A DNA stretch of 64,000 bases from Lachnospiraceae bacterium AC2029 (lineage in GTDB: Bacteria; Bacillota; Clostridia; Lachnospirales; Lachnospiraceae). Within the stretch, counting starts at the first letter, position 1; every line of letters starts with the position of its first letter. This document shows positions 25,200 to 34,987 of the stretch, one piece after another. Both the position numbers and the translations under genes were made by a program. The notes under the pieces are model-generated. The model made no database searches. It saw only the letters and a list, made by a program, of their open reading frames with translations, and had not been told where the DNA came from. Where the stretch lies: assembly GCA_000703065.1 (NCBI GenBank), contig JNLK01000001.1, forward strand, positions 3,308,001 to 3,372,000, read 5' to 3'.

Positions 25200-27830
25200 A
25201 TGGAATCAGGTAATAAAAAAAATGGACAAAGACTGATCCTTGGACTGGCTGTCTTCTTCCTGTTCCTTGTCTTCCGGAATCCGGGAGATGTCGTATTTGC
25301 TGCCAGAGATATGGAAGATGAAGTGACGGTCACCGGGAGAGACTGGGAGAAGTTTTCCGGAACATATGTATATGAACGTTTGAACGAGGATGAAAAGGCG
25401 CTCTATGATGATATGTACGCCATTGCTTATCATTATCTGACCACGACTGAAGATATGGGTGTTGCCTGGGCCGGCGGATGTAATGTACCGGGAACGCTCT
25501 CTGCGCGGGGAATGAGTGACAGTCAGGTGATGAAGGTCATAAATCTTTTTACGGGGGCCAATCCGCAGTTCTATTTTCTGCACAACGGATACGGTGGTTC
25601 TCCTGGTCAGAATAACAGGTTCTGCCTGACTGCATACGGGGAGTTTTCCGATGGAAAGAAGCGTGCGGAGGTTACCAATCAGATATTTGATGAAGTGGAA
25701 GAATGGGCAGGTAAGATCCGGGGAGCCGGAGATACCCGCTATGCGCGTGTACTGGCTGCCAACAATATGCTGTGTAATAATCTGACATATTTCCATTCGG
25801 AATTTAATCAGAGTATCTACAGTGTATTTATTGATCGGAGTACCGTGTGCAGAGGATATGGACTTGCATATTCTCTGCTTATGAATTACTGCGATGTGCC
25901 TACCGTAAGTGTGTTTGGAAATGCGCACCTTTGGAACAAATCACAGCTGGACAACGGCAAGTGGTATGCAACGGATGTAACATGGAATGATTATCCCGGT
26001 CACAGGGAGTATTATCTGAATCGGGCAGATGCGCATATGCTGTACTCTGATACAAATAAGGTTCATCAGATCGCATATCCGGAATACTTCCCTGAGACAG
26101 ATACGGAGGACTACATCGGTGATGAAACCCATTTTGTGATTTATTCAAATGATGACGGGTCGCTCTCCATGAAGCGGATCAAGGAGAGCACCGAACCGGA
26201 ACCGGGCTATGATCCGGAGCTAGCGCCGGATCCGGAGCCGGACGGAACCGTAAATGCACATGATTGGGAACGATACATGATAGCTCCGGAGGATGAGGAT
26301 GAAAGATACCTTGATATGAGCAGTGTCGATCGGATCCTTTATCAGAACATGTATCAGTTGTGTCTTGGGTATCTGATCACATCAAAGACAATGGAACCCA
26401 CGTCCGGAGAGGGTTCCAAAGGAGTGATCGGAAAACTGGCGTGCGGAAGCATCGACGGTTCCAAAGCGGTCTCCATTTTTCATTCATTTCTGCACGAAAA
26501 TCCGCAGTTCTATTTTGTGGAGTATGCTCCGATGGTATCAACCGTGAACGGGGCAAATACCACGATCACGATATATGCGAAGCCGGAGTATCTGGACGGG
26601 GAGGTAAGGGCAGCCTGCACCAATCAGATCTTCGAGGAACTGGATCACTGGCTGGATATCATCAACAGCTTTGATACCCGATATGAACGGGTCCGTGCGG
26701 CAAATGAAATCCTTTGCCGGGAATTCTCCTACGAGTCGACGGAGAGCCGCGATGATGATGTATCATTACTCCTTCGAAAGAAGACACATTATCAGGGGTA
26801 CTCCTGGGCGATGTATTATCTGATGCGGATGTCGGATGTGCCGGTCTATATCCTGTATTCCGAAAAGAATTCCTACGTGGCCTGGAACAAGGTCTGTCTG
26901 GATGGGGATAAATGGTATAACATCGATGTGACATGGAATGATCTGGAGGGAAGCTATCCGACAGGATTTACCAGGTATCTGAATCTGTCGGATGAACATC
27001 TGGAGGTTATGGATAAGAACGGATACCATAAGGCTTATCGTGCGGAGAAGTATCCGGCTGGTGATTCGGATCTGATCACGGAGGATAATCTTCAGGAGGC
27101 AAAGCAGAAGTCGGACGGAACCTGGTACTGGTCGACCATAAATCAGGAGAATCGGGAATATGCCGGGCATTCCTGGGAAGAGGGAAAGATTGTGAGGGAA
27201 TCCACCTGTTCCGTTCACGGCAGTCGTGTATCCGTCTGCAGGATCTGCGGAATGGAGAAGAAGGAAGAGCTTCCGTTGCTTCATCATACGGTTGTTGTGG
27301 ATCCTGCAAAGGCTCCGACCTATACTGCCACCGGACTTACGGAAGGAAGCCATTGCTCGAAATGCGGCAAGGTGATAAAGAAGCAGGAGACGGTTCCGAA
27401 GCTTCAGAAGCAGGAATCCCAGAAACAGGAACCGAAAAAGCCCGTAAAGACAAAGTATTCCAATGAGTGGGTGAAAAATGTCTGGTATGACAAGAAGGGC
27501 TATGCCACCAAATATACAATGAAATGGAAGAAGGATAAGACCGGCTGGTGGATCGTGGACAATACCGGCTGGTATCCGAAGAATTCGTGGCAGAAGATCG
27601 ACGGTGTATGGTATTATTTTAAGCCCAACGGTTATATGGCGGCGAATGAGTGGTATAAGGGCTACTGGTTCAACAAAAACGGAGCCTGGACCTATAAGTA
27701 TAAGGGATCCTGGCATAAAGAAGGAAAGAAATGGTGGTTCGGAGATACAAGTGGCTGGTATGCGAAGAGTACCACCATCTGGATCGACGGAAAGAAGTAC
27801 AGCTTCGATAAGAAGGGGTACCTGATCTGA
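25200..27830 (+). CDS. Secreted protein with two transglutaminase-like domains and cell-wall-binding repeats
   Basis: An 876-residue exported protein with a signal peptide (LILGLAVFFLFLVF, likely cut after VFAA). Two homologous transglutaminase-like domains follow. In the first, the Cys-His-Asp triad is visible as Cys217 (TVCRGYG), His243 (NAHLWN) and Asp259 (TDVTWND). In the second, the equivalents are Tyr531 and Val560, with only Asp576 kept, so it should be inactive. A Cys-pair region (CRICGMEKKE, CSKCGKVIKK) and Lys/Gln linker lead to aromatic choline-binding-type repeats (GWYPKNSWQKIDGVWYYF, GTGW-like). AAGGAGG at 25,188 fixes the ATG. It may cross-link or cleave surface peptides. Confidence 0.88.
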   Translation: MESGNKKNGQRLILGLAVFFLFLVFRNPGDVVFAARDMEDEVTVTGRDWEKFSGTYVYERLNEDEKALYDDMYAIAYHYLTTTEDMGVAWAGGCNVPGTLSARGMSDSQVMKVINLFTGANPQFYFLHNGYGGSPGQNNRFCLTAYGEFSDGKKRAEVTNQIFDEVEEWAGKIRGAGDTRYARVLAANNMLCNNLTYFHSEFNQSIYSVFIDRSTVCRGYGLAYSLLMNYCDVPTVSVFGNAHLWNKSQLDNGKWYATDVTWNDYPGHREYYLNRADAHMLYSDTNKVHQIAYPEYFPETDTEDYIGDETHFVIYSNDDGSLSMKRIKESTEPEPGYDPELAPDPEPDGTVNAHDWERYMIAPEDEDERYLDMSSVDRILYQNMYQLCLGYLITSKTMEPTSGEGSKGVIGKLACGSIDGSKAVSIFHSFLHENPQFYFVEYAPMVSTVNGANTTITIYAKPEYLDGEVRAACTNQIFEELDHWLDIINSFDTRYERVRAANEILCREFSYESTESRDDDVSLLLRKKTHYQGYSWAMYYLMRMSDVPVYILYSEKNSYVAWNKVCLDGDKWYNIDVTWNDLEGSYPTGFTRYLNLSDEHLEVMDKNGYHKAYRAEKYPAGDSDLITEDNLQEAKQKSDGTWYWSTINQENREYAGHSWEEGKIVRESTCSVHGSRVSVCRICGMEKKEELPLLHHTVVVDPAKAPTYTATGLTEGSHCSKCGKVIKKQETVPKLQKQESQKQEPKKPVKTKYSNEWVKNVWYDKKGYATKYTMKWKKDKTGWWIVDNTGWYPKNSWQKIDGVWYYFKPNGYMAANEWYKGYWFNKNGAWTYKYKGSWHKEGKKWWFGDTSGWYAKSTTIWIDGKKYSFDKKGYLI

Positions 27831-27841
27831 TCTTCAGGAGA

Positions 27842-27901
27842 AAAGACCGGGAGCATACAGGTGGCACATGAAAATGTGTCGCCTGTATGCTCCCGGTCTT
27901 T
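27842..27901. terminator. Very long bidirectional hairpin between converging genes
   Basis: The arms 27,842-27,869 and 27,874-27,901 pair over 28 bp with only two G-T wobbles, closed by a GAAA tetraloop. The flanks are A-rich on the left and T-rich on the right. It separates the transglutaminase gene from carB. Confidence 0.9.
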
Positions 27902-27919
27902 ATGTCAGGTATTCGGTGA

Positions 27920-30900
27920 TCAGTCAACGTCTTTGATCAGTTCATGCCACTCCTGCAGGGAATGGATGTTGCCCATGTGGCGGCGGAGCATATGGTCGAT
28001 ACCTTCTGCTGCTGCCTTGCCCGCAACGATCGTGGTGATGTACGGGATCTTGGACTTGATGGCTGCCTTACGGATATAGGAATCATCATGAACGCTTGCC
28101 TTACCGATGGGAGAATTGATGATCAGATCGATCTCGCCATTGGTGATCAGGTCAAGGATGTTCGGACGTCCTTCATAGAGCTTCTTAACCTTCTCGGCAG
28201 GGATGCCCGCAGCGTTGATGGTGTCACAGGTCTTACCTGTGGACAGGATGCGGAATCCGTTGTCATGAAGGATCTTTGCAACGGCAGGAGCCTCATCACG
28301 CTCCTGACTGTTGACGGAAATGAGTACCGTGCCCTTAAGCGGAAGTGTTGCCTTTGCAGCTTCCTCGGACTTGAAGTAGGCACCGCCGGCGGAAAGAGAC
28401 ATGCCGAGAACCTCGCCCGTGGAACGCATTTCCGGTCCGAGGATCGGATCTACCTCAGGGAACATATTGAACGGGAAGACAGCTTCCTTTACGCCGTAGT
28501 AAGGGATCTTGCGTTCCTTCATGGTGGGGATCGGTGACGGACGACCTGTCAGTTCGCCGGTAATGATCTCGGTAGCCAGCGGAACCATACGGATTCCGCA
28601 GACCTTGGAAACAAGCGGAACGGTCCGGGATGCTCTCGGATTGGCTTCAAGCACGAATACCTTTCCGTCCTCGATGGCGTACTGCATATTCATCAGACCG
28701 ACAACGTGCATCTGCTCTGCAATCTTTCTTGTATAATCCTTAATGGTCTTAAGATTTTCTTCGGAAATGTGCTTCGACGGCAGGATACATGCAGAGTCTC
28801 CGGAGTGGATACCGGCCAGCTCGATGTGCTCCATAACTGCAGGAACATATGCGTGTGTACCGTCTGCAATGGCGTCTGCCTCACATTCCAGTGCGTGATG
28901 CAGGAATCGGTCGATCAGGATCGGACGGTCGGGAGTTACGCCGACAGCAGCCTGCATGTAACCGATCATGCTTTCATCATCATATACCACTTCCATGCCG
29001 CGTCCGCCGAGGACATAGGAAGGACGAACCATTACCGGATAACCGATGTGGTTGGCAACCTCGATGGCCTCATCAACGGTTGTGGCCATTCCTGCCTCGG
29101 GCATGGGGATGCCCAGCTTATCCATGATGGCACGGAACTGGTCGCGGTCCTCTGCCAGGTCAATAACTGCAGGAGAGGTTCCGAGGATCTTTACGCCGTT
29201 CTTTTCCAGATCGGCTGCCAGGTTCAGAGGAGTCTGTCCGCCGAACTGAGCGATCACGCCCACCGGCTTCTCCTTCTTATAGATCGAGAGTACATCCTCC
29301 AGAGTCAGAGGCTCAAAATACAGCTTATCGGAGGTATCATAGTCAGTGGATACGGTCTCCGGATTGCAGTTAACGATGATGGTCTCGAAACCGAGCTTCT
29401 TCAGGGACTGGGCTGCATGAACACAGCAGTAGTCGAACTCGATACCCTGTCCGATACGGTTCGGGCCGCCGCCGAGGATCATGACCTTCTGACGGTCTTC
29501 TTTGATGGGGTTGTTGTCCGGTGCACAGTAGGTAGAGTAGAAGTAGGAGCTGTCCTCAGTTCCGCTGACATGGACAGAGTCCCATGCTTCCACAACACCG
29601 ATAGCCTCACGTCTGTTCCGGATATCATCCTCGGATACACCCAGGATCTCGGACAGATACTTGTCGGAGAAACCATCCTTCTTTGCCTGTGTCAGAGCAG
29701 CGTCAGAGGGAACCTGGCCCTTATATTCGGCTACCAGGGCCTCTTCCTCGTCTACCAACTCCTTCATCTGCTCGATGAAGTATTTCTTAACATGCGTGAT
29801 CTCGAAGATCTCATCTATGGTCGCACCCTTGCGGATCGCTTCATACATGATGAAATGACGTTCACTGGAGGGAGTGATGAGCTGTTGCAGCAATTCCTCC
29901 TTGGAAAGGTCATTGAAATTCTTTACATGACCCAGTCCGTAGCGTCCCTTCTCAAGAGAACGTACTGCCTTCTGGAAGGCTTCCTTATAATTCTTACCGA
30001 TGGACATAACCTCGCCAACGGCACGCATCTGTGTACCAAGCTTGTCGTCAACGCCCTTGAACTTCTCAAAAGCCCAGCGTGCAAACTTAACAACCACATA
30101 GTCTCCGTCCGGATGATACTTATCCAGAGTTCCGTACTTACCGCAGGGGATATCGGCAAGAGTCAGGCCGGAAGCCAGCTTTGCGGATACAAGGGCGATC
30201 GGGAACCCGGTTGCCTTACTTGCAAGAGCGGAAGAACGGGAGGTACGCGGATTGATCTCGATTACGATGATCCGGTCGGTCTTCGGGTCATGGGCGAACT
30301 GAACGTTCGTTCCGCCGATAACCTGGATGGATTCAACGATCTTATATGCCTGCTCCTGGAGACGCTTCTGAACGTCTTCGGAGATGGTAAGCATCGGCGC
30401 GGTACAGAAGGAATCACCGGTGTGAATACCCATGGGATCCACATTTTCGATGAAGCAGACGGTGATCATGTTGTTGTCCTTGTCACGGACAACCTCAAGC
30501 TCCAGCTCTTCCCAGCCGGTTACGGATTCCTCAACCAGAACCTGACCAACGAGAGAAGCCTTCAGACCTCTTGCGCAGACAGTTGCCAGCTCTTCTTTAT
30601 TGTACACCAGACCGCCGCCGGCACCGCCCATGGTATATGCGGGGCGGAGCACCACCGGATAACCCAGATCGTCTGCGATCTTCAGTGCTTCCTCAACGGA
30701 GTAGGCAACCTCGGAGCGTGCAACCTCGATGCCCAGGGCGTTCATGGTGTTCTTGAACTCGATACGATCCTCGCCGCGTTCGATGGCATCAACCTGAACA
30801 CCGATGACCTGTACATTGTACTTCTCGAGAACGCCTGCTTCGGCCAGCTCGGAGCAAAGATTAAGTCCTGACTGACCACCCAGGTTCGGAAGGAGTGCGT

Positions 30901-31150
30901 CGGGACGTTCCTTGGCAATAATTGCCTCCAGCCGTTTTACATTTAACGGCTCAATATAAGTAACATCAGCCATCTCCGGATCCGTCATGATAGTAGCCGG
31001 ATTGGAGTTGACAAGTACGATCTCATAACCAAGACTACGGAGAGCCTTGCATGCCTGCGTACCGGAATAATCAAACTCACAGGCCTGACCGATGACGATC
31101 GGGCCTGAACCGATGATCAATACTTTGTGAATATCTGTTCTTTGCGCCAT
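27920..31150 (-). CDS. carB: Carbamoyl-phosphate synthase large chain
   Basis: A 1076-residue enzyme that makes carbamoyl phosphate from bicarbonate, ATP and ammonia delivered by CarA, feeding pyrimidine and arginine synthesis. The two ATP-grasp halves are each introduced by an IGSGPIVIGQ/LGGGPNRIGQ motif, and a C-terminal MGS-like regulatory domain is present (FRILSTGKTCDTINAAG). Length is normal. No carA or other pyrimidine gene is adjacent, so the small subunit must lie elsewhere. TTTGGAGGAAC precedes the ATG. I saw no PyrR-binding loop in its short leader. Confidence 0.98.
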   Translation of the reverse strand: MAQRTDIHKVLIIGSGPIVIGQACEFDYSGTQACKALRSLGYEIVLVNSNPATIMTDPEMADVTYIEPLNVKRLEAIIAKERPDALLPNLGGQSGLNLCSELAEAGVLEKYNVQVIGVQVDAIERGEDRIEFKNTMNALGIEVARSEVAYSVEEALKIADDLGYPVVLRPAYTMGGAGGGLVYNKEELATVCARGLKASLVGQVLVEESVTGWEELELEVVRDKDNNMITVCFIENVDPMGIHTGDSFCTAPMLTISEDVQKRLQEQAYKIVESIQVIGGTNVQFAHDPKTDRIIVIEINPRTSRSSALASKATGFPIALVSAKLASGLTLADIPCGKYGTLDKYHPDGDYVVVKFARWAFEKFKGVDDKLGTQMRAVGEVMSIGKNYKEAFQKAVRSLEKGRYGLGHVKNFNDLSKEELLQQLITPSSERHFIMYEAIRKGATIDEIFEITHVKKYFIEQMKELVDEEEALVAEYKGQVPSDAALTQAKKDGFSDKYLSEILGVSEDDIRNRREAIGVVEAWDSVHVSGTEDSSYFYSTYCAPDNNPIKEDRQKVMILGGGPNRIGQGIEFDYCCVHAAQSLKKLGFETIIVNCNPETVSTDYDTSDKLYFEPLTLEDVLSIYKKEKPVGVIAQFGGQTPLNLAADLEKNGVKILGTSPAVIDLAEDRDQFRAIMDKLGIPMPEAGMATTVDEAIEVANHIGYPVMVRPSYVLGGRGMEVVYDDESMIGYMQAAVGVTPDRPILIDRFLHHALECEADAIADGTHAYVPAVMEHIELAGIHSGDSACILPSKHISEENLKTIKDYTRKIAEQMHVVGLMNMQYAIEDGKVFVLEANPRASRTVPLVSKVCGIRMVPLATEIITGELTGRPSPIPTMKERKIPYYGVKEAVFPFNMFPEVDPILGPEMRSTGEVLGMSLSAGGAYFKSEEAAKATLPLKGTVLISVNSQERDEAPAVAKILHDNGFRILSTGKTCDTINAAGIPAEKVKKLYEGRPNILDLITNGEIDLIINSPIGKASVHDDSYIRKAAIKSKIPYITTIVAGKAAAEGIDHMLRRHMGNIHSLQEWHELIKDVD

Positions 31151-31212
31151 ATTTCAGTTCCTCCAAATAGAATAGAGACCATGCGGCAGCAACTGCTCAC
31201 ATAATCTGAAGT

Positions 31213-31221
31213 ATTATAACA
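31213..31221 (-). promoter_or_regulatory. Extended -10 promoter of carB
   Basis: On the minus strand TGTTATAAT, an extended -10, lies about 65 bases before carB. There is no good -35 at 17 bases. Confidence 0.6.
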
Positions 31222-31284
31222 CGAATACGAGAAAATATGTAGTAGAAAAATAAAAAAAGTATAGATGAAATGCATCGTGGGATT

Positions 31285-31293
31285 TGCTATAAT
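31285..31293 (+). promoter_or_regulatory. Extended -10 promoter of mutY
   Basis: TGCTATAAT lies 45 bases before the mutY start. An inverted repeat GCGTG...CACGC (31,297-31,313) covers the expected transcription start, so it may be an operator or a 5' hairpin. Confidence 0.6.
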
Positions 31294-31337
31294 ATGGCGT
31301 GTGAAACTCACGCGGAAATAGGATTGCATAAAGTATA

Positions 31338-32441
31338 ATGAAACGATCGGACAGTACAATCGAATCACCGGATGAGATGATCGGACGCCTGCTGGAATGG
31401 TATGCCGGAAATCATCGTGAACTTCCCTGGAGACAGGACCGTGAACCCTATCATGTCTGGATCTCCGAGATCATGCTTCAGCAGACCCGGGTGGCAGCCG
31501 TGATCGAATATTATGAACGGTTCATGAGAGAGCTTCCCGATGTACAGGCGCTGGCAGCGGTGGACGAGGAACGTCTTCTGAAGCTGTGGGAGGGACTCGG
31601 TTATTACAATCGTGCCAGAAATCTACAGAAGGCAGCGGTAATGATCTGCAAAGAGCATGAAGGGCATTTCCCGGAAACCTACGAGGAGATCCTGAGGCTT
31701 CCCGGGATCGGCGCCTATACCGCCGGGGCCATAGCATCGATCTGCTTCGGACAGGCCACGCCTGCCGTGGACGGAAATGTTCTCAGGGTGATCACACGTC
31801 TCACCGGAGACGCCTCCTGTATCGATCTGGAGGTGACAAAGAAAACGATCCGTGATAGAATGGTTCCCCTGTATGAAGGCTGTTCTGCAGAAGAACGAGG
31901 GAAACTGACCCAGTGCTGGATGGAACTGGGAGCGACTGTCTGTGTTCCGAACGGGACACCGCTCTGTGACAACTGTCCTCTTGCAAAGGACTGTGTGGCC
32001 AGGGCAGAGGACAGGATCGCCGAACTGCCGGTCCGGGCGAGGAAGAAGGGACGGAGAGTGGAGGAACGAACCGTCTTTGTCCTTGTCGCTGGCGACAGCT
32101 TTGCACTTCACAAGAGAGATACGAAAGGCCTTCTTGCCGGACTCTGGGAGTTTCCGAATGTGGAGGGCCGGCTGTCTATGGAAGAAGCCCTGAAACAGGC
32201 GGAAGACTGGGAACTGTCCCCTTCCGGACCGTGGATGGAGCTTCCGTATACACACATTTTCAGTCATGTGGAATGGCATATGACTGCTTACTATATCCTG
32301 TGTGAGAAAATGACAGATACACTAGACAGAATCGAGGAAATAACATGGTTCCAGAGAGACGTTCCGGAGACAACGGCAGCAGTGCCGTCGGCATTCCGGC
32401 CGTTCCTGAACCTGCTCCGAAAGAGCGGGGAAAACTCTTAA
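31338..32441 (+). CDS. mutY: A/G-specific adenine glycosylase MutY
   Basis: A 367-residue DNA repair enzyme removing adenine opposite 8-oxoguanine. The helix-hairpin-helix reads LPGIGAYTAGAIASI with catalytic Asp in AVDGNVLRV. The 4Fe-4S cluster Cys are in CVPNGTPLCDNCPLAKDC. A NUDIX-like C-terminal domain that reads 8-oxoG starts near residue 235 (VFVLVAGD...GLWEFPN). The chosen ATG has only a distant AGGA, so the start is less certain than the rest. Its last 97 bases overlap the next gene. Confidence 0.96.
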   Translation: MKRSDSTIESPDEMIGRLLEWYAGNHRELPWRQDREPYHVWISEIMLQQTRVAAVIEYYERFMRELPDVQALAAVDEERLLKLWEGLGYYNRARNLQKAAVMICKEHEGHFPETYEEILRLPGIGAYTAGAIASICFGQATPAVDGNVLRVITRLTGDASCIDLEVTKKTIRDRMVPLYEGCSAEERGKLTQCWMELGATVCVPNGTPLCDNCPLAKDCVARAEDRIAELPVRARKKGRRVEERTVFVLVAGDSFALHKRDTKGLLAGLWEFPNVEGRLSMEEALKQAEDWELSPSGPWMELPYTHIFSHVEWHMTAYYILCEKMTDTLDRIEEITWFQRDVPETTAAVPSAFRPFLNLLRKSGENS

Positions 32442-33694
32442 AAAAACTGAAGATCATATTTCTGCCTCTGCTGTTTCTTGCTGCCATTCTGATCGGACAT
32501 GAGAAGACGCTGGAGGCGCCGGAACTGAACGAGAATCCGGTCCTGTATCTTAAGGCGGAGACGGAGATACATGCTCCTTCAGATGTCGTAATTCTTACAA
32601 GGGCCGAAAAGGTCCTTGCGGGAATGAACCTGGAAGAGAAGGTGGGGCAGATGTTTATCGTTCCGCCGGAAGCCCTGGATCCGGATTACACCAAGTATCC
32701 GGTGAAGGGTCAGAAGGTACGGGGCACCGCAGTGATGAATGAATCCTTCAGTGCCAATATCAGGAAGTATGCACCGGGAGGAGTCCTGCTGTTCTCGCCG
32801 AATATCGTGGACCCGGAGCAGACAAGGCAGCTGATCTCGGATATGCAGAAGGAAAGCAAACTGCCGCTCTTTATCGCGGTAGATGAGGAGGGGGGAGCCG
32901 TGGCCCGGATCTCCGGGAAGTCCAGCTTCGGGATCCCCGATCTTCCCACTGCTTCAAAGGTGGCTGATGAAAATGAGGCGTATGAACGTGGAGAGTATAT
33001 CGGTACTTATCTGAAGGAGTACGGCTTTAACTGTAATTTTGCTCCGGTTGCGGACCTGAATACCAACCCGTCGAACCGTGTCATCGGTTCCAGGGCCTTC
33101 GGAAAGGATCCGGAGAAGGTGGGAAATCTGGTGGCTTCTGAGATCAAAGGTTTTCAGAAGACGGATATCATCACCGCCACGAAGCATTTCCCCGGACACG
33201 GAGATACCAAAGGAGATACGCATAATTCGGCGGTATATGTGACGAAAACCTGGGAAGAGCTTCTGGAGTGTGAGATCGTTCCGTTCAAAAAGGCCATGGA
33301 AGCCGGAACGGATATGATCATGGTGGCCCATATTTCCGCCGAGGAAGTAACGCATGACGGGATCCCGGCGTCATTGTCACGGACCATGATCACCGGAAAG
33401 CTCAGGAACGAGCTGGGCTTTGACGGGGTTGTTGTTACGGATTCCATGGAAATGGGTGCGATCTACGACAATTTCACGTCGGAGGAAGCTACGATCATGA
33501 CGATCGAGGCGGGAGCGGATATCGTTCTCATGCCTACGGATTACATATCTGCCTATAACGAACTGATTGCAGCGGTAAAGTCCGGCCGTATCACTGAGGC
33601 CAGGATCGATGAGAGTGTTCTCCGGATCCTTGAGCTGAAGGATAAATACGGGCTGCTCGGTGACGAAGACAATCCGGCCGGAGAGGACAGATAA
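32345..33694 (+). CDS. Glycoside hydrolase family 3, NagZ-like, membrane-anchored
   Basis: A 449-residue enzyme. A short N-terminal segment and a hydrophobic helix (about 37-51, IIFLPLLFLAAILIG) anchor it outside the membrane. The GH3 barrel shows GQMFIVPPE, AVDEEGG, the KHFPGHGDTKGDTH loop that carries the acid/base His-Asp pair of NagZ enzymes, and the nucleophile in VVVTDSMEMGAI. It should remove beta-N-acetylglucosamine, probably from peptidoglycan fragments. The ATG at 32,345 has CGAGGAAATAAC upstream and lies 97 bases inside mutY; no in-frame start with a binding site exists after the mutY stop, so the overlap looks real. Confidence 0.9.
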   Translation: MVPERRSGDNGSSAVGIPAVPEPAPKERGKLLKKLKIIFLPLLFLAAILIGHEKTLEAPELNENPVLYLKAETEIHAPSDVVILTRAEKVLAGMNLEEKVGQMFIVPPEALDPDYTKYPVKGQKVRGTAVMNESFSANIRKYAPGGVLLFSPNIVDPEQTRQLISDMQKESKLPLFIAVDEEGGAVARISGKSSFGIPDLPTASKVADENEAYERGEYIGTYLKEYGFNCNFAPVADLNTNPSNRVIGSRAFGKDPEKVGNLVASEIKGFQKTDIITATKHFPGHGDTKGDTHNSAVYVTKTWEELLECEIVPFKKAMEAGTDMIMVAHISAEEVTHDGIPASLSRTMITGKLRNELGFDGVVVTDSMEMGAIYDNFTSEEATIMTIEAGADIVLMPTDYISAYNELIAAVKSGRITEARIDESVLRILELKDKYGLLGDEDNPAGEDR

Positions 33695-33725
33695 CATTTT
33701 GGGGTAAACTGGAAGGGGTGACTGT

Positions 33726-34298
33726 ATGAAATATCTGAAACAGTTTTTGATCATACTGTTTGTTTCTTTCCTGGGAGAGATTCTGAATTATCTGATCCCC
33801 CTTTCGATCCCGGCAAGTATTTACGGGATCCTGATCATGTTCCTTGCACTGGAGCTTCATATCATTCCGCTGTCCGCAGTCAGGGAGACCGGTCGTTTCC
33901 TGATCGAGATCATGCCGGTCATGTTCATTCCTGCTGCCGTAGGACTGATCGAGGACTGGGGGATCCTGAAGCCCAACTGGCTGACCTATACCGTGATCAT
34001 GTTCTCCACCACATTTATCGTCATGATCCTGTCCGGGCGCGTCACTCAGGCGGTAATCCGGCGGGGCAAAAAGAAGGCAGGAACGGAAGAGGAAATGCCT
34101 TCGGTGGAAGGGATGGCTTCTGAGATGAACGCTCAATCATCGGACGGTTCTGAAATGGCTTCTCAAGCTGCGGGCAGTTCGGAATTATCCGCGCAGTCTG
34201 CAGACGTTTCGGATGTTTCCCTTCAACAGGAGAATGCTTCGGGGAAGAACGGAGTTCGGGAAACAGCCCCGTCAGGGGAAGGAGGTGAGCGCTCATGA
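33726..34298 (+). CDS. lrgA: LrgA/CidA-family membrane protein with long tail
   Basis: A 190-residue protein with four hydrophobic helices in residues 1-112, carrying the LrgA pattern IPLSIPASIYGILIMFLAL and MPVMFIPAAVGLIE. LrgA-type proteins resemble holins and, with LrgB, affect murein hydrolase activity or export of small metabolites such as pyruvate. Residues 115-190 are an additional cytoplasmic tail rich in Ser, Ala, Glu and Gln (SAQSADVSDVSLQQ), absent from typical family members of about 120-150 residues. It overlaps lrgB by four bases. Confidence 0.9.
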   Translation: MKYLKQFLIILFVSFLGEILNYLIPLSIPASIYGILIMFLALELHIIPLSAVRETGRFLIEIMPVMFIPAAVGLIEDWGILKPNWLTYTVIMFSTTFIVMILSGRVTQAVIRRGKKKAGTEEEMPSVEGMASEMNAQSSDGSEMASQAAGSSELSAQSADVSDVSLQQENASGKNGVRETAPSGEGGERS

Positions 34299-34987
34299 AG
34301 GAATTCTTTCAGAATACGGTATTCTTCGGTGTATTTATCAGTCTGTTCGCCTATATGATCGGTGTGTTCCTTCGGAAGAAGACGAAGCTTTCCATTTTCA
34401 ATCCGCTTCTGATCGCCATCCTTCTTACCATGGGAGTCCTTCTCTGGCTGGATATCGATTTCGAGACCTATGAGGGCAGTGCGAAATATCTGAGTTATCT
34501 GCTGACGCCTGCGACGGTCAGTCTGGCCATTCCGCTGTATGAACAGATCGAGCTTTTGAAGAAGAACTGGAAGGCGGTTTTTGCAGGAGTCTTTACAGGT
34601 GTTCTTTCCAGCATGCTGAGTGTACTGTTGTTCGCGCTGGTATTCCGGCTGAACCATGCGGAGTACGTTACATTTCTTCCGAAATCCATTACCACGGCTA
34701 TCGGTAAGGGCGTTTCGGAGGAGCTGGGGGGCTATGTTGCCATCACCGTGGCGGTGATCATCATCACCGGGATCATCGGAAATATATTTGCGGAGCTGGT
34801 ATGCAAGATCTTTAAGATCAAAGAACCCATCGCTGTCGGGATCGCCATCGGATCATCGTCCCATGCTCTGGGAACGGCAAAGGCCATGGAGATCGGAGAC
34901 GTGGAAGGAGCCATGAGCAGTCTGTCCATTGTGGTTTCCGGTCTGCTCACCGTGGTCGGTGCAATGATTTTTGCAAACTTTATCTGA
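34295..34987 (+). CDS. lrgB: LrgB/CidB-family membrane protein
   Basis: A 230-residue multi-helix protein of the LrgB family, with [52 protein letters not shown] and [14 protein letters not shown], all typical. It starts at ATGA overlapping the lrgA stop, with GGAGGTGAGCG upstream, so the two are translationally coupled. They likely act as one membrane complex. Confidence 0.95.
   Translation: MKEFFQNTVFFGVFISLFAYMIGVFLRKKTKLSIFNPLLIAILLTMGVLLWLDIDFETYEGSAKYLSYLLTPATVSLAIPLYEQIELLKKNWKAVFAGVFTGVLSSMLSVLLFALVFRLNHAEYVTFLPKSITTAIGKGVSEELGGYVAITVAVIIITGIIGNIFAELVCKIFKIKEPIAVGIAIGSSSHALGTAKAMEIGDVEGAMSSLSIVVSGLLTVVGAMIFANFI

Noticed and set aside
28706-30871. Long open frame of about 720 codons opposite carB
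   Set aside because: It lies fully antisense to carB, whose protein is conserved throughout; it has no binding site and an unlikely composition. It is a shadow caused by codon bias.
31151-31337. PyrR-type attenuator or other riboswitch for carB
   Set aside because: The carB leader is only about 60 bases and shows no PyrR-binding loop or terminator/antiterminator pair.
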